Assembly: GCF_052048135.1 (NCBI RefSeq)
Contig: NZ_JBNAIM010000002.1
Location: 868,001-932,000 of the forward strand
DNA from: Pelagibacter sp052048135
Lineage (GTDB): Bacteria > Pseudomonadota > Alphaproteobacteria > Pelagibacterales > Pelagibacteraceae
Direction of reading: 5' to 3'
Length of the DNA: 64,000 nt
Within the stretch, counting starts at the first letter, position 1; every line of letters starts with the position of its first letter. The position numbers were made by a program, and so were the translations under genes. Positions 8,382-15,933 of the stretch are shown here, in pieces. The notes beneath the pieces were generated by a model. That model searched no databases and had not been told where the DNA came from. It saw nothing but the letters and a program-made list of their open reading frames with translations.

Positions 8382-9422
8382 TTAGTGATTAATTGAAGAA
8401 GAAAAATTCCAAGAACAATCAAAACTAGGTATATAAACTCTAGATAAATTGGTATTTCCAAAGTGATGATGAAAAACATTCATCCAATTTTCAACTTGAA
8501 GAGGTTTTTTGTCTTGACTTCCGACTTGAGCTGTAATCACCCCTTTAGGTTTTAAAATTCTTACAAGTGAATCCATATTTTTAGCGGCAAGATCTATGCA
8601 AAATTGATCGTCATTTAAATCAACAAATATATGGTCATAAGTATCATCATTAACTGATTTAATACTTTCAAAAGCATCTCCCCATACACATTTCACCGAG
8701 TTTTTTTCTGTAGCTTTTTTTCCTATATCTCCTAAATGTTTATTGCAAACTTCAACTACCTCAGGATCAAGTTCATACCAATCAATAAAATTAAATTTTT
8801 TAGAAATACATTCTCTAGCTACACCACCATCCCCACCTCCAATGATTGCAGCTCTTTCATTATTTTGGTTTAATTTTAAACCTGCCCCAACAAAAGTTGA
8901 GCTATATAAATGCTCGTCAGATGCAGCAACTTGAATTTCACCATCAATAAATAACGATTTTCCAAATTGTTCCAGTTCCAATATTTCAATATGTTGACCT
9001 ACTTTAGATTTAAAATCTTCCAAAACATCATTTACAACATATGATTTTTGTAAGCCTGGTGAGCTGTAAATATCATGATAAAGCGATCTAGTGTCTCTAT
9101 TAAATTCTTTTTTTACTATTCTCTTATGTTTAAATTCTTTTTTAATTATATCTATCGCGATTGATGGACTTATTTTTCCACACGTGAAAAAATCAAAACT
9201 AATAATTTCTTTTTCAGGAAATGTATGAAAGCTAATATGACTTTCTGCTAACAAAGCCAATATCGTAAAGCCTTGTGGTTCAAATTTATATTTGGATATA
9301 TTAAGTATTGTTACTTTTGCAGCTTTTGCAATTTCATTTATGACTCTTTCATAAACAGAGGAATCGTACTCTTTATCTGTACCGATAATATCTAAAGTGA
9401 TGTGCTCCCCAACTTTTATCAT
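8382..9422 (-). CDS. speD-speE: Fused S-adenosylmethionine decarboxylase-spermidine synthase (SpeD-SpeE)
   Basis: 346 residues carrying two enzymes. Residues 1 to about 115 are a prokaryotic AdoMetDC: LLAESHISFHTFPE contains the self-cleaving Glu60-Ser61 pair (Ser becoming the pyruvoyl group), with His66 and Cys81 (FFTCG) at the spacing of stand-alone SpeD. Residues from about 120 to 346 are an aminopropyltransferase with FGKSLFIDGEIQ, DEHLYSSTFV, the SAM-type loop IIGGGDGGVARE and an acidic active-site strand FVDLNDD instead of the commoner DSSDP. One polypeptide would decarboxylate SAM and transfer the aminopropyl group to putrescine, giving spermidine and methylthioadenosine (MTA). It is followed at 5 bp by an aldolase and MTA-salvage genes read in the same direction. 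Confidence 0.9.
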   Translation of the reverse strand: MIKVGEHITLDIIGTDKEYDSSVYERVINEIAKAAKVTILNISKYKFEPQGFTILALLAESHISFHTFPEKEIISFDFFTCGKISPSIAIDIIKKEFKHKRIVKKEFNRDTRSLYHDIYSSPGLQKSYVVNDVLEDFKSKVGQHIEILELEQFGKSLFIDGEIQVAASDEHLYSSTFVGAGLKLNQNNERAAIIGGGDGGVARECISKKFNFIDWYELDPEVVEVCNKHLGDIGKKATEKNSVKCVWGDAFESIKSVNDDTYDHIFVDLNDDQFCIDLAAKNMDSLVRILKPKGVITAQVGSQDKKPLQVENWMNVFHHHFGNTNLSRVYIPSFDCSWNFSSSINH

Positions 9423-9427
9423 AAAAA

Positions 9428-10093
9428 TTATCCACTTTTATAATTTTTAACTTTTTCCAAGATTTTTTTCATTTCTGCATGAGAAAGAATCTTGGGCTCT
9501 CCCATCTTTAAAGCAATAATATATTGTTGGCAAATATTTTCTACCTCTTGTGCAAGTTCAAAAGCTTTAGATAAATTTTCTCCAAATGCAACCTGACCGT
9601 GGTTTGACATCAAACATGCTTTTCTATCTTTAAGAGCTTTGATTATATTCATTGAAAGTTCGTGCGTACCAAAGGTTGCATATTCAGAACATCTAATATC
9701 TTCACCACCTGCTAGGGCTATCATGTAATGAAATGGTGGAATTGATTTACCATGAGTTGAAACTGCAGAAGCGTGCGGAGAATGGGCGTGAACTATAGCT
9801 TTCGCTTCCCATTTATTTTTGTAAATATCTTGATGAAATCTCCACTCTGATGAAGGATTTTTTCCAGAATTAAACCATGATAAAAAGTCTTTTTCCTCAG
9901 TTAGAGATAAAAAAACTATATCTTCTGGTTTTAATGATTCGTATTTTTTTCCTGATGGAGTGATAAAAAAACCTTCAATACCGTCCTCCGTTCCTCTTAC
10001 TGAAATATTTCCAGATCTTAAAGGAGATAAATTTGTTGTATTAAGTTTAATCGAATACTCGATTACATCTTCTCTTTCTTTTAAATTTTTCAT
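9428..10093 (-). CDS. Class II aldolase, FucA/Ald2-like (candidate methylthioribulose-1-phosphate aldolase)
   Basis: 221 residues resembling L-fuculose-1-phosphate aldolase throughout: GNISVRG, ITPSGKKYESL, the catalytic-Glu motif PSSEWRFHQDIY, metal-binding HAHSPHASAVS, IPPFHYMIALAGG, EYATFGTHELS and the third metal His in SNHGQVAFG. The gene overlaps mtnA by 4 bp (ATGA), inside an MTA-salvage operon. MtnB dehydratases belong to the same superfamily, but the intact aldolase Glu and FucA-like body fit better an aldolase splitting 5-methylthioribulose-1-phosphate into DHAP and 2-methylthioacetaldehyde (the DHAP shunt). Family call is firm; the substrate is inferred from neighbours. Confidence 0.85.
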   Translation of the reverse strand: MKNLKEREDVIEYSIKLNTTNLSPLRSGNISVRGTEDGIEGFFITPSGKKYESLKPEDIVFLSLTEEKDFLSWFNSGKNPSSEWRFHQDIYKNKWEAKAIVHAHSPHASAVSTHGKSIPPFHYMIALAGGEDIRCSEYATFGTHELSMNIIKALKDRKACLMSNHGQVAFGENLSKAFELAQEVENICQQYIIALKMGEPKILSHAEMKKILEKVKNYKSG

Positions 10094-11160
10094 TTGAATA
10101 ATTTTTTTAATCCTTCTGTTGATGCCTCACAAATACCTTTTTCTGTAATTAAAGCTGTAACATATTTTGCAGGTGTTACATCAAATGCTAAATTCATAGC
10201 TTTACTTTTTCTTGGATATATTTGTATTTTTTTTATCTCACCTTTTTCATCCAAACCTTCAATATGTGATAATTCTTCTGAATTTCTCTCTTCAATTGGA
10301 ATATCTTTTTGATCTTTTATATTCCAATCAATTGTAGAACTAGGTAATGCTACGTAAAAAGGAACATTGTTGTCGAAAGCAGCCAATGCTTTTAAATAAG
10401 TTCCGACTTTATTACACACATCTCCATTTGCTAAAGTTCTGTCTGTTCCAACAATACACATATCAACCTCACCTCTTTGCATTAAAATTCCACCAGTGTT
10501 ATCAGCGATGATTGTGTTCTTAATTCCTTCCTCATTTAACTCATATGAAGTTAAGTTTGCTCCTTGATTTCTTGGTCTTGTTTCATCGGCCCAGACATGA
10601 ACTGGAATTCCTTTTTTATGTGCGTGATAAATTGGTGATGTTGCAGTGCCCCAATTTATTGTTGCGAGCCAACCAGCATTACAATGAGTTAAAATATTTA
10701 CTGTATCTTTTTTTTTATTATATATTTCTTCAATAATTTTAAGACCATTTAAGCCAATATTTTCACAAAATTTAATATCCTCTTCACAAATTTCTTTTGC
10801 TTCGATCAAAGCTATATTAAAAATTTTATCACTATTAACGCCTGAAAGTTTACTCATCATTCTCTCAACAGCCCACTTAAGATTTATAGCTGTTGGTCTT
10901 GAACTAATTAATTCATCTGCACACTTTTTTAAAAATGACTGATCATTTTTTTCAATAATTGCTAAAACTAATCCATAAGCTGCCGTAGCTCCAATTAAAG
11001 GTGCGCCTCTTACTTCCATAACTTTTATTGCATTTATTGCATCTTTAACCGTTTTTAGATCTTTAATAATAAATTTATGTGGAAGTTTTGTTTGATCAAT
11101 AATTTTAACAACATTATTTTCAAACCATATAGTACGGTATTCTTTACCTTCAATTCTCAT
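10090..11160 (-). CDS. mtnA: Methylthioribose-1-phosphate isomerase
   Basis: 356 residues, the usual MtnA length. Motifs include RTIWFENNVVKIIDQTKLP at the N-terminus, MEVRGAPLIGATAAYG, the catalytic-Cys region THCNAGWLAT, ADETRPRNQGANLTSYEL, and the catalytic-Asp region IADNTGGILMQRGEVDMCIVGTD. The enzyme converts methylthioribose-1-phosphate to methylthioribulose-1-phosphate in the cytosol. The start overlaps the mtnP stop by 4 bp and the stop overlaps the aldolase start by 4 bp, so the three are translationally coupled in pathway order. Confidence 0.96.
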   Translation of the reverse strand: MRIEGKEYRTIWFENNVVKIIDQTKLPHKFIIKDLKTVKDAINAIKVMEVRGAPLIGATAAYGLVLAIIEKNDQSFLKKCADELISSRPTAINLKWAVERMMSKLSGVNSDKIFNIALIEAKEICEEDIKFCENIGLNGLKIIEEIYNKKKDTVNILTHCNAGWLATINWGTATSPIYHAHKKGIPVHVWADETRPRNQGANLTSYELNEEGIKNTIIADNTGGILMQRGEVDMCIVGTDRTLANGDVCNKVGTYLKALAAFDNNVPFYVALPSSTIDWNIKDQKDIPIEERNSEELSHIEGLDEKGEIKKIQIYPRKSKAMNLAFDVTPAKYVTALITEKGICEASTEGLKKLFK

Positions 11161-12029
11161 TTATTTAAAACTCTGCCAGCAATTGTTTTGAGTTTATCTA
11201 TAGTTTTTTGTGTTCTTTTTTCTGGAGCAGTAATTATTGCAACATCTAAACAATTATTTGTTGGATCGTCAGGATCAATGTAGTTTTCAAAGTTTTCTAT
11301 TAAATTTTTAATCATATTTTTTGCTTTGGCTGCATTTCCTAAAAGAACTCTTATTACTTGTTGCACATCAACATTTTCATGATCTGGATGCCAACAATCA
11401 TAATCTGTTACCATAGAAACCGATGCGTATCTAATTTCTGCTTCTCTTGCTAATTTTGCTTCAGGCATATTTGTCATTCCGATGACATCAGCTTTCCAAG
11501 ATCTATATAAATTTGACTCTGCTAAAGTTGAAAATTGTGGTCCTTCCATAACTACATAGGTTCCACCTTTTTGATAATCTATCTTTTCCTTTTTAATTGC
11601 CTCCTCACATGCATTCATAAGTCCAGTTGAAGTAGGATGTGCCATTGAAACATGGGCAACTATTTCATCATCAAAAAACGTTTTATTTCTTGCAAAAGTT
11701 CTGTCTATAAATTGATCAACAATAACAAATTTACCTGGTGGTAAATTTTCCTTCAAAGATCCTACGGCAGAAACAGATACAATATCTGTAACGCCTAATT
11801 GTTTTAGTGCATCTATATTTGCTCTAAAATTTATATTCGTTGGAGAAATAAAGTGACCCCTTCCATGTCTTGGTAAAAAATAAACTTCTTTATTTTTGTA
11901 ATTAGTCTTTAAAATATGATCTGATGGTTTTCCCCAAGGAGTAGTAATTTCTAATAGTTCTCTCTCTTTAAGTTCTTCAACATCATATAAACCACTTCCA
12001 CCTATGATTGCTAATTTATTTTTTGACAT
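11157..12029 (-). CDS. mtnP: S-methyl-5'-thioadenosine phosphorylase
   Basis: 290 residues with purine-nucleoside-phosphorylase family-2 motifs: IGGSGLYDVEEL, PRHGRGHFISPTNINFRAN, VSAVGSLKENLPPGKFVIVDQFIDRT, VVMEGPQFSTLAES, IGMTNMPEAKLAREAEI and VTDYDCW. The enzyme phosphorolyses MTA to adenine and methylthioribose-1-phosphate. It is the first gene of the operon leading to mtnA, the class II aldolase and speD-speE. It is divergent from apt, which recycles the adenine, across a 39-bp gap that must hold both promoters. Confidence 0.95.
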   Translation of the reverse strand: MSKNKLAIIGGSGLYDVEELKERELLEITTPWGKPSDHILKTNYKNKEVYFLPRHGRGHFISPTNINFRANIDALKQLGVTDIVSVSAVGSLKENLPPGKFVIVDQFIDRTFARNKTFFDDEIVAHVSMAHPTSTGLMNACEEAIKKEKIDYQKGGTYVVMEGPQFSTLAESNLYRSWKADVIGMTNMPEAKLAREAEIRYASVSMVTDYDCWHPDHENVDVQQVIRVLLGNAAKAKNMIKNLIENFENYIDPDDPTNNCLDVAIITAPEKRTQKTIDKLKTIAGRVLNK

Positions 12030-12068
12030 ATATAAGTATTTAAAAATTTATTATATAACTCAACAATA

Positions 12069-12596
12069 ATGAATCTTAAAGAATTTATTAGATCAATACC
12101 TGATTATCCAAAAAAGGGGATTTTGTTTAGAGATATTACAACTCTAATTAAAGACTCAAGCGCATTTAATGAAACTATTGATCAAATAGTAGAGAGATCA
12201 AAAAAAATAGAATTTAATAAAATTGCAGCAGTTGAATCTAGAGGTTTTGTATTTGCTGCGGCAGTTTCCTATATACTAAAAAAACCTTTTGTTATGCTTA
12301 GAAAGAAAAACAAATTACCAGCTGAAGTTCATTCAGTTGATTTTGAATTGGAGTATGGAACTGCAACAATTGAGGTTCATAAAGACTCGATAAATGAAAA
12401 TGACTCGGTACTGATTATTGATGATTTAATCGCAACTGGAGGTACAGCTGAAGCAGCTGCAAAACTTGTTGAAATTTCAAATGGTAAAGTTGCTGCTTTC
12501 ATTTTTGTTATTAATTTATTTGATTTAAATGGTACAGAAAATTTAATTAAAAAAGGCTATAAAGTTGAAAACTTAATTGATTTTCCTGGACATTAA
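12069..12596 (+). CDS. apt: Adenine phosphoribosyltransferase
   Basis: 175 residues with SIPDYPKKGILFRDITTLI, the AVESRGFVFAAAVSY region and the PRPP-binding VLIIDDLIATGGTAEAA motif. It makes AMP from adenine and PRPP. Placed back to back with mtnP, it would recover the adenine released from MTA during spermidine synthesis. The C-terminus (ENLIDFPGH) is typical. A methyltransferase gene follows after 8 bp. Confidence 0.96.
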   Translation: MNLKEFIRSIPDYPKKGILFRDITTLIKDSSAFNETIDQIVERSKKIEFNKIAAVESRGFVFAAAVSYILKKPFVMLRKKNKLPAEVHSVDFELEYGTATIEVHKDSINENDSVLIIDDLIATGGTAEAAAKLVEISNGKVAAFIFVINLFDLNGTENLIKKGYKVENLIDFPGH

Positions 12597-12604
12597 ATTT
12601 TAAA

Positions 12605-13282
12605 ATGGAAAAATTAAATAAATTTACCAAAATATTTAAAAAAATTTATTATGAAACTTTTATTGAAAATTTTAAAGGTAAATTGCAATTAAATTTTCCT
12701 TCCAACTATTATCGATGGGATTTGGTCAAATATTTGATTGATAAGTATAAGTATTCTGACTACTTAGAAATAGGATGTGACCAAGATCAATTATTTTCAA
12801 AAGTTCAAATTCAGAATAAGACAGGTGTTGATCCTGTAAGTGGAGGCAATGTTAGAAAAACTAGCGATGATTTTTTTAAGGATAATAATAGAAAATTTGA
12901 CATTGTTTTTATTGATGGCTTACATACTTATGAACAGGTTAAAAAAGATATATTAAATTCAGTTAACTGTTTAAATAATAATGGAATTATCTTGGTGCAC
13001 GACTGTATGCCAGATAACTTAAGTAAACAAGCTGTTCCAAGATATAGAATGCTTTGGAATGGAGATGTTTGGAAAGCAATTGTAGATTTAAGACAAGATG
13101 AAAATTTAGAAATTTTTACTTGTGAAATGGATCAAGGTATCGGTGTTATTCAAAAGAAAAAAAACTCATCAGTTTTAGAAATTGATAAACCTATCAATCA
13201 ATTAAAGTTCGAAGATTATTTTAATAATTACAAGGAATATTTAAGAGTAATATCTGTAGATAATCTAAAAAAAAAAATTTAG
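12605..13282 (+). CDS. Class I SAM-dependent methyltransferase (Methyltransf_24 type)
   Basis: 225 residues. A Rossmann-type core starts at YSDYLEIGCDQDQLFSK (about 53-69), followed by KTGVDPVSGG, FDIVFIDGLHTYEQVKKDI and GIILVHDCMP; the FIDGLHTYE and HDC motifs are typical of the Methyltransf_24 group often found in polysaccharide clusters. The substrate is unknown. It follows apt closely and converges with a sugar-nucleotide epimerase (4-bp overlap), so a role in surface glycan modification is plausible. Confidence 0.85.
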   Translation: MEKLNKFTKIFKKIYYETFIENFKGKLQLNFPSNYYRWDLVKYLIDKYKYSDYLEIGCDQDQLFSKVQIQNKTGVDPVSGGNVRKTSDDFFKDNNRKFDIVFIDGLHTYEQVKKDILNSVNCLNNNGIILVHDCMPDNLSKQAVPRYRMLWNGDVWKAIVDLRQDENLEIFTCEMDQGIGVIQKKKNSSVLEIDKPINQLKFEDYFNNYKEYLRVISVDNLKKKI

Positions 13283-14292
13283 ATTTCTTTGTTTTTCCAT
13301 GTTGTTGGTGTTAATTCGTTATCTATCTCGATAGATAATCTATAATTAAAATCTTGTGTTCCCCTTTTTTTAATATAATCATAAGTTTTCTTTATCCCCT
13401 CTTCTAAGCTAATTTTTGTCTTATAATTTAGCAATTTTCTGGCTTTATCTGCTGAACAAGTTGCATGTTTTACCTCTCTTGGTCTATCTTCTTTGTGAAT
13501 AGCCTCAAGATTTGAGCCAGTAATATTTGAACAAATTTCGACAACTTTATTAACGGTAACAAACTCTTCATCAGGCCCAATGTTTATAATTTGTTTATTA
13601 AGATTTTTTTGATCTAGCATTGGTATCATGCATGACAAACAGTCATCTATATAAGAAAAACATCTTTTTTGTTCCCCATCTCCATAAACAATTGGTGCTT
13701 TTCCTTGCATCATTCTATTAATAAAAATTGAAACTACATTTCTATATGGGTCACTATAAATTTGCCTAGGACCTATAATGTTATGTGGGACAGCTATTAC
13801 CCATTCTACATTATTTAGTTCGCAGAGATTAATTAAAACATCTTCAGCCGCAACTTTTGAAATACCATATGGATCAACAGGTTTAGGTTTCATTTCTTCA
13901 GTGAAGGGAGTTTGCTGATCACCATATCGTGCCATTGAAGAACAAAATATTATTCTTTTTACTTTTTCGTTAATTGCAGCAGAAAAAATTGATACTGAAG
14001 CTAAATAATTATTTCTTGTAATTTCGTAAGGAGAAAAAACTGATAATCCTTCATGAGCAGTTGCTGCACAATGATAAACTACATCAATATTTTTCATAAT
14101 CTTTTTTATTTTGGCGAAATCACAACAATCAACATTATAAAATTCTACTTTATCTAGTACATTGTCCTTATATCCACCAATCATATTATCTATTCCAACA
14201 ATAGAATGTCCTTGTTCAATTAATTTTTCTGATAAATGTGAGCCTAAAAAACCTGCAACACCTGTTATTAAAATTCGATATTTTTTTGACAT
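13279..14292 (-). CDS. NAD-dependent sugar-nucleotide epimerase/dehydratase
   Basis: 337 residues of the extended short-chain dehydrogenase family. The NAD-binding motif is TGVAGFLGSHLSEKL, followed by VYHCAATAHEG, the catalytic Ser region FCSSMARYGDQ and the YGISK catalytic Tyr/Lys. The downstream region (NIIGPRQIYSDPYRNVVSIF, GDGEQKRCFSYIDDC) resembles UDP-glucose 4-epimerase relatives. It likely interconverts a UDP-sugar for envelope polysaccharide. A GT2 glycosyltransferase lies 21 bp upstream in the same direction, suggesting an operon. The exact substrate is not determinable. Confidence 0.92.
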   Translation of the reverse strand: MSKKYRILITGVAGFLGSHLSEKLIEQGHSIVGIDNMIGGYKDNVLDKVEFYNVDCCDFAKIKKIMKNIDVVYHCAATAHEGLSVFSPYEITRNNYLASVSIFSAAINEKVKRIIFCSSMARYGDQQTPFTEEMKPKPVDPYGISKVAAEDVLINLCELNNVEWVIAVPHNIIGPRQIYSDPYRNVVSIFINRMMQGKAPIVYGDGEQKRCFSYIDDCLSCMIPMLDQKNLNKQIINIGPDEEFVTVNKVVEICSNITGSNLEAIHKEDRPREVKHATCSADKARKLLNYKTKISLEEGIKKTYDYIKKRGTQDFNYRLSIEIDNELTPTTWKNKEI

Positions 14293-14313
14293 TATAAATT
14301 CAATATTATCAAT

Positions 14314-15156
14314 TTAAACTTTAGGTCTATACCATGATTTTTTTAATAAAACAGAGTTAATAATTCCTAAAATTCTGTGTTTATAAATATCACTTTTAAA
14401 CTTATTAAAAATCACCATATAAATAACAAATTTTAGAGTTGATGAAATTAACTTTGGTAAAATTCTAATAAAAGCTTGAATGTACCCAAAATGTTTCTTA
14501 TGATAATAAAATGTTGACCACATCCAATGCCAATTTCTAGAAAGTTCCATCGGTTTATTGATTTGGATATCATGTGAGGCACCTCCTAAATGACTTACTT
14601 CTATTGATGGATCGATATATATTTTAATATTTTGATTTCTCAATCTTTTACATAGATCAATTTCTTCAAAATAGAGAAAAAAATTCTCATCAAAAAAATT
14701 TACTTTTTTCAAATTTTTCATATTTAAAAACATTGCAAAACCTTTTACATTTTCAACTTCTTTAATACTGCTGTCGTTGTCTATATTAAAATTTTTATAT
14801 TTTTCACTTTTAGATAAAGGAGCAATTATTCCAAAATTTTCTACCTTTTTTATTGCTAAAAAAAATTTATCTAAAGTATCTTTTTTCAAGATTACATCAG
14901 GGTTAATTATCAAAGCATAATTTGTATCTACTTTAGATAAACCCAAATTATTTCCCGCTCCATAACCCAAGTTTTCTTTAGATAAAATACAATCAACATT
15001 GTTATATTTTGATGAAATTTCTTTTTTTAACAATTGATCGTTTGAATTTTCAATAACGACAACTTTAATACTTTCACCTATGGAGTTTAAACAATTAAAT
15101 ATTTTTTCTTTACTATGAAAGGATGTTATTATTGCTGTAATATCTTGACTTTTCAT
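14314..15156 (-). CDS. Glycosyltransferase family 2
   Basis: 280 residues, GT-A fold of the rhamnosyltransferase-like WcaA type. Motifs are DITAIITSFHSKEKIFNCLNS, LGYGAGNNLGLSKV, a DxD-like NPDVILKKD, and FFLYFEEIDLCKRLRN (the conserved FFxYxEDxDLC). The C-terminus has hydrophobic stretches (VIYMVIFNKF) that may associate with the membrane. It is upstream of the epimerase and just downstream of tRNA-Met. Donor and acceptor are unknown. Confidence 0.92.
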   Translation of the reverse strand: MKSQDITAIITSFHSKEKIFNCLNSIGESIKVVVIENSNDQLLKKEISSKYNNVDCILSKENLGYGAGNNLGLSKVDTNYALIINPDVILKKDTLDKFFLAIKKVENFGIIAPLSKSEKYKNFNIDNDSSIKEVENVKGFAMFLNMKNLKKVNFFDENFFLYFEEIDLCKRLRNQNIKIYIDPSIEVSHLGGASHDIQINKPMELSRNWHWMWSTFYYHKKHFGYIQAFIRILPKLISSTLKFVIYMVIFNKFKSDIYKHRILGIINSVLLKKSWYRPKV

Positions 15157-15172
15157 ATCAAATAAGAATATG

Positions 15173-15249
15173 TGGTAGCGGGAAGTGGGATCGAACCACT
15201 GACCTCGGGCTTATGAGTCCCGCGCTCTAACCAACTGAGCTACCCCGCC
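15173..15249 (-). tRNA. tRNA-Met (anticodon CAT), elongator type
   Basis: The minus strand folds as a complete 77-nt cloverleaf with encoded CCA: acceptor GGCGGGG pairs with TCCCGCT (a G-T pair at each end), the D-arm is GCTC...GAGC, the anticodon stem is CGGGA/GCCCG around loop CTCATAA, and the T-arm is AGTGG TTCGATC CCACT. The anticodon is CAT. The paired first and last acceptor bases, and the lack of three consecutive G-C pairs at the base of the anticodon stem, argue against an initiator tRNA. A lysidine-type Ile tRNA cannot be fully excluded. One apparent A-G mismatch closes the anticodon stem. Confidence 0.95.
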
Positions 15250-15343
15250 TTATTTGAGAAGATTTATAATAGTTTAATATTTTGATTCAATATTTATTAA
15301 TTAAGCAATAAGTGTTAATTTTAGGTAAATTTTGTAAATTTTC

Positions 15344-15550
15344 TTAAAAGATCATCAATCCAAATAAAATTAAACCTGTAGATGCTGCTGCTGAAAAATA
15401 TAATTTTTTTCTGCTTTCACTTTTTTTATTTAGTTCAATTCTATTTAGTAAAACGTTAATATCACTGCTTTTAGTTTGAGTCTTTACTTGATCTTTTTCT
15501 AAGTATCTGGAAATTATTTTGTTTTTGATGTTAGTTTCCGCATTTCTCAT
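15344..15550 (-). CDS. Small C-terminally membrane-anchored protein (paralogue A)
   Basis: 68 residues: a charged N-terminal half, then SSDINVLLNRIELNKKSESRKK and a single hydrophobic C-terminal segment (LYFSAAASTGLILFGLMIF). The same layout and a shared DINVL...KK-hydrophobic pattern recur in the gene immediately upstream, so the two look like a tandem duplication. No known domain recognised. Candidate tail-anchored or single-pass inner-membrane protein; function unknown. Confidence 0.65.
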   Translation of the reverse strand: MRNAETNIKNKIISRYLEKDQVKTQTKSSDINVLLNRIELNKKSESRKKLYFSAAASTGLILFGLMIF

Positions 15551-15590
15551 AATTCAATTAAAGCACGAATTTATATCTTTTGCAAATTTC

Positions 15591-15821
15591 TTACAGAGAT
15601 AGGTAAACTCCAAGAACACCCAAACCCAAAATCAGAGATGAGAGTATGAAAACATTTTTTTTGAATTCTTTACTTTCGGACTCCTGAAGTTTGGATTTTA
15701 AAACGTTAATGTCCACTCTACCTGATGTAATTTTTTTAGATTTTAAAGGCTTTTCAGTGTTGCTTTCATCATTTGGGGTCTCGATGATAGCATCAGTATC
15801 TGTAAAGCCCTTATTATTCAT
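15591..15821 (-). CDS. Small C-terminally membrane-anchored protein (paralogue B)
   Basis: 76 residues with an acidic, polar N-terminus, then RVDINVLKSKLQESESKEFKKN and a C-terminal hydrophobic helix (VFILSSLILGLGVLGVYLSL). It shares the DINVL-basic/acidic linker-TM layout with the next gene downstream, 40 bp away. No signal peptide. It is divergent from the double-HTH regulator across a repeat-containing intergenic region. Function unknown. Confidence 0.65.
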   Translation of the reverse strand: MNNKGFTDTDAIIETPNDESNTEKPLKSKKITSGRVDINVLKSKLQESESKEFKKNVFILSSLILGLGVLGVYLSL

Positions 15822-15842
15822 ATCAAAAGTTAACCATGATTA

Positions 15843-15918
15843 ACCAGTTGGCTCAATTTAAGACCAGTTCAAAGTGGGTCAGTATTAAATTGACAACTGT
15901 CCAGATTGGGTTTTTACT
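15843..15918 (+). promoter_or_regulatory. Putative promoter and repeated operator upstream of the double-HTH regulator
   Basis: Two direct copies of ACCAGTT lie at 15843 and 15863, exactly 20 bp apart, and a related CCAGATTGGG follows at 15901. TTGACA at 15890-15895 is a good -35 box; the best -10 at 17 bp is weak (TTTACT, 15913). Just before this, TTAACCA is directly repeated with 10-bp spacing (15830, 15840). The arrangement suggests an autoregulatory or shared operator; the binding protein is unknown. Confidence 0.4.
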
Positions 15919-15933
15919 ACCCTTTTTTAAATT

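Noticed and set aside
15173..15249. Initiator tRNA-fMet or tRNA-Ile2
   Set aside because: No mismatch at the acceptor end and no run of three G-C pairs as in initiators; Ile2 cannot be fully excluded but the overall sequence fits elongator Met better.
15157..15250. Integration site at the tRNA gene
   Set aside because: No integrase and no duplicated tRNA 3' end were seen nearby.
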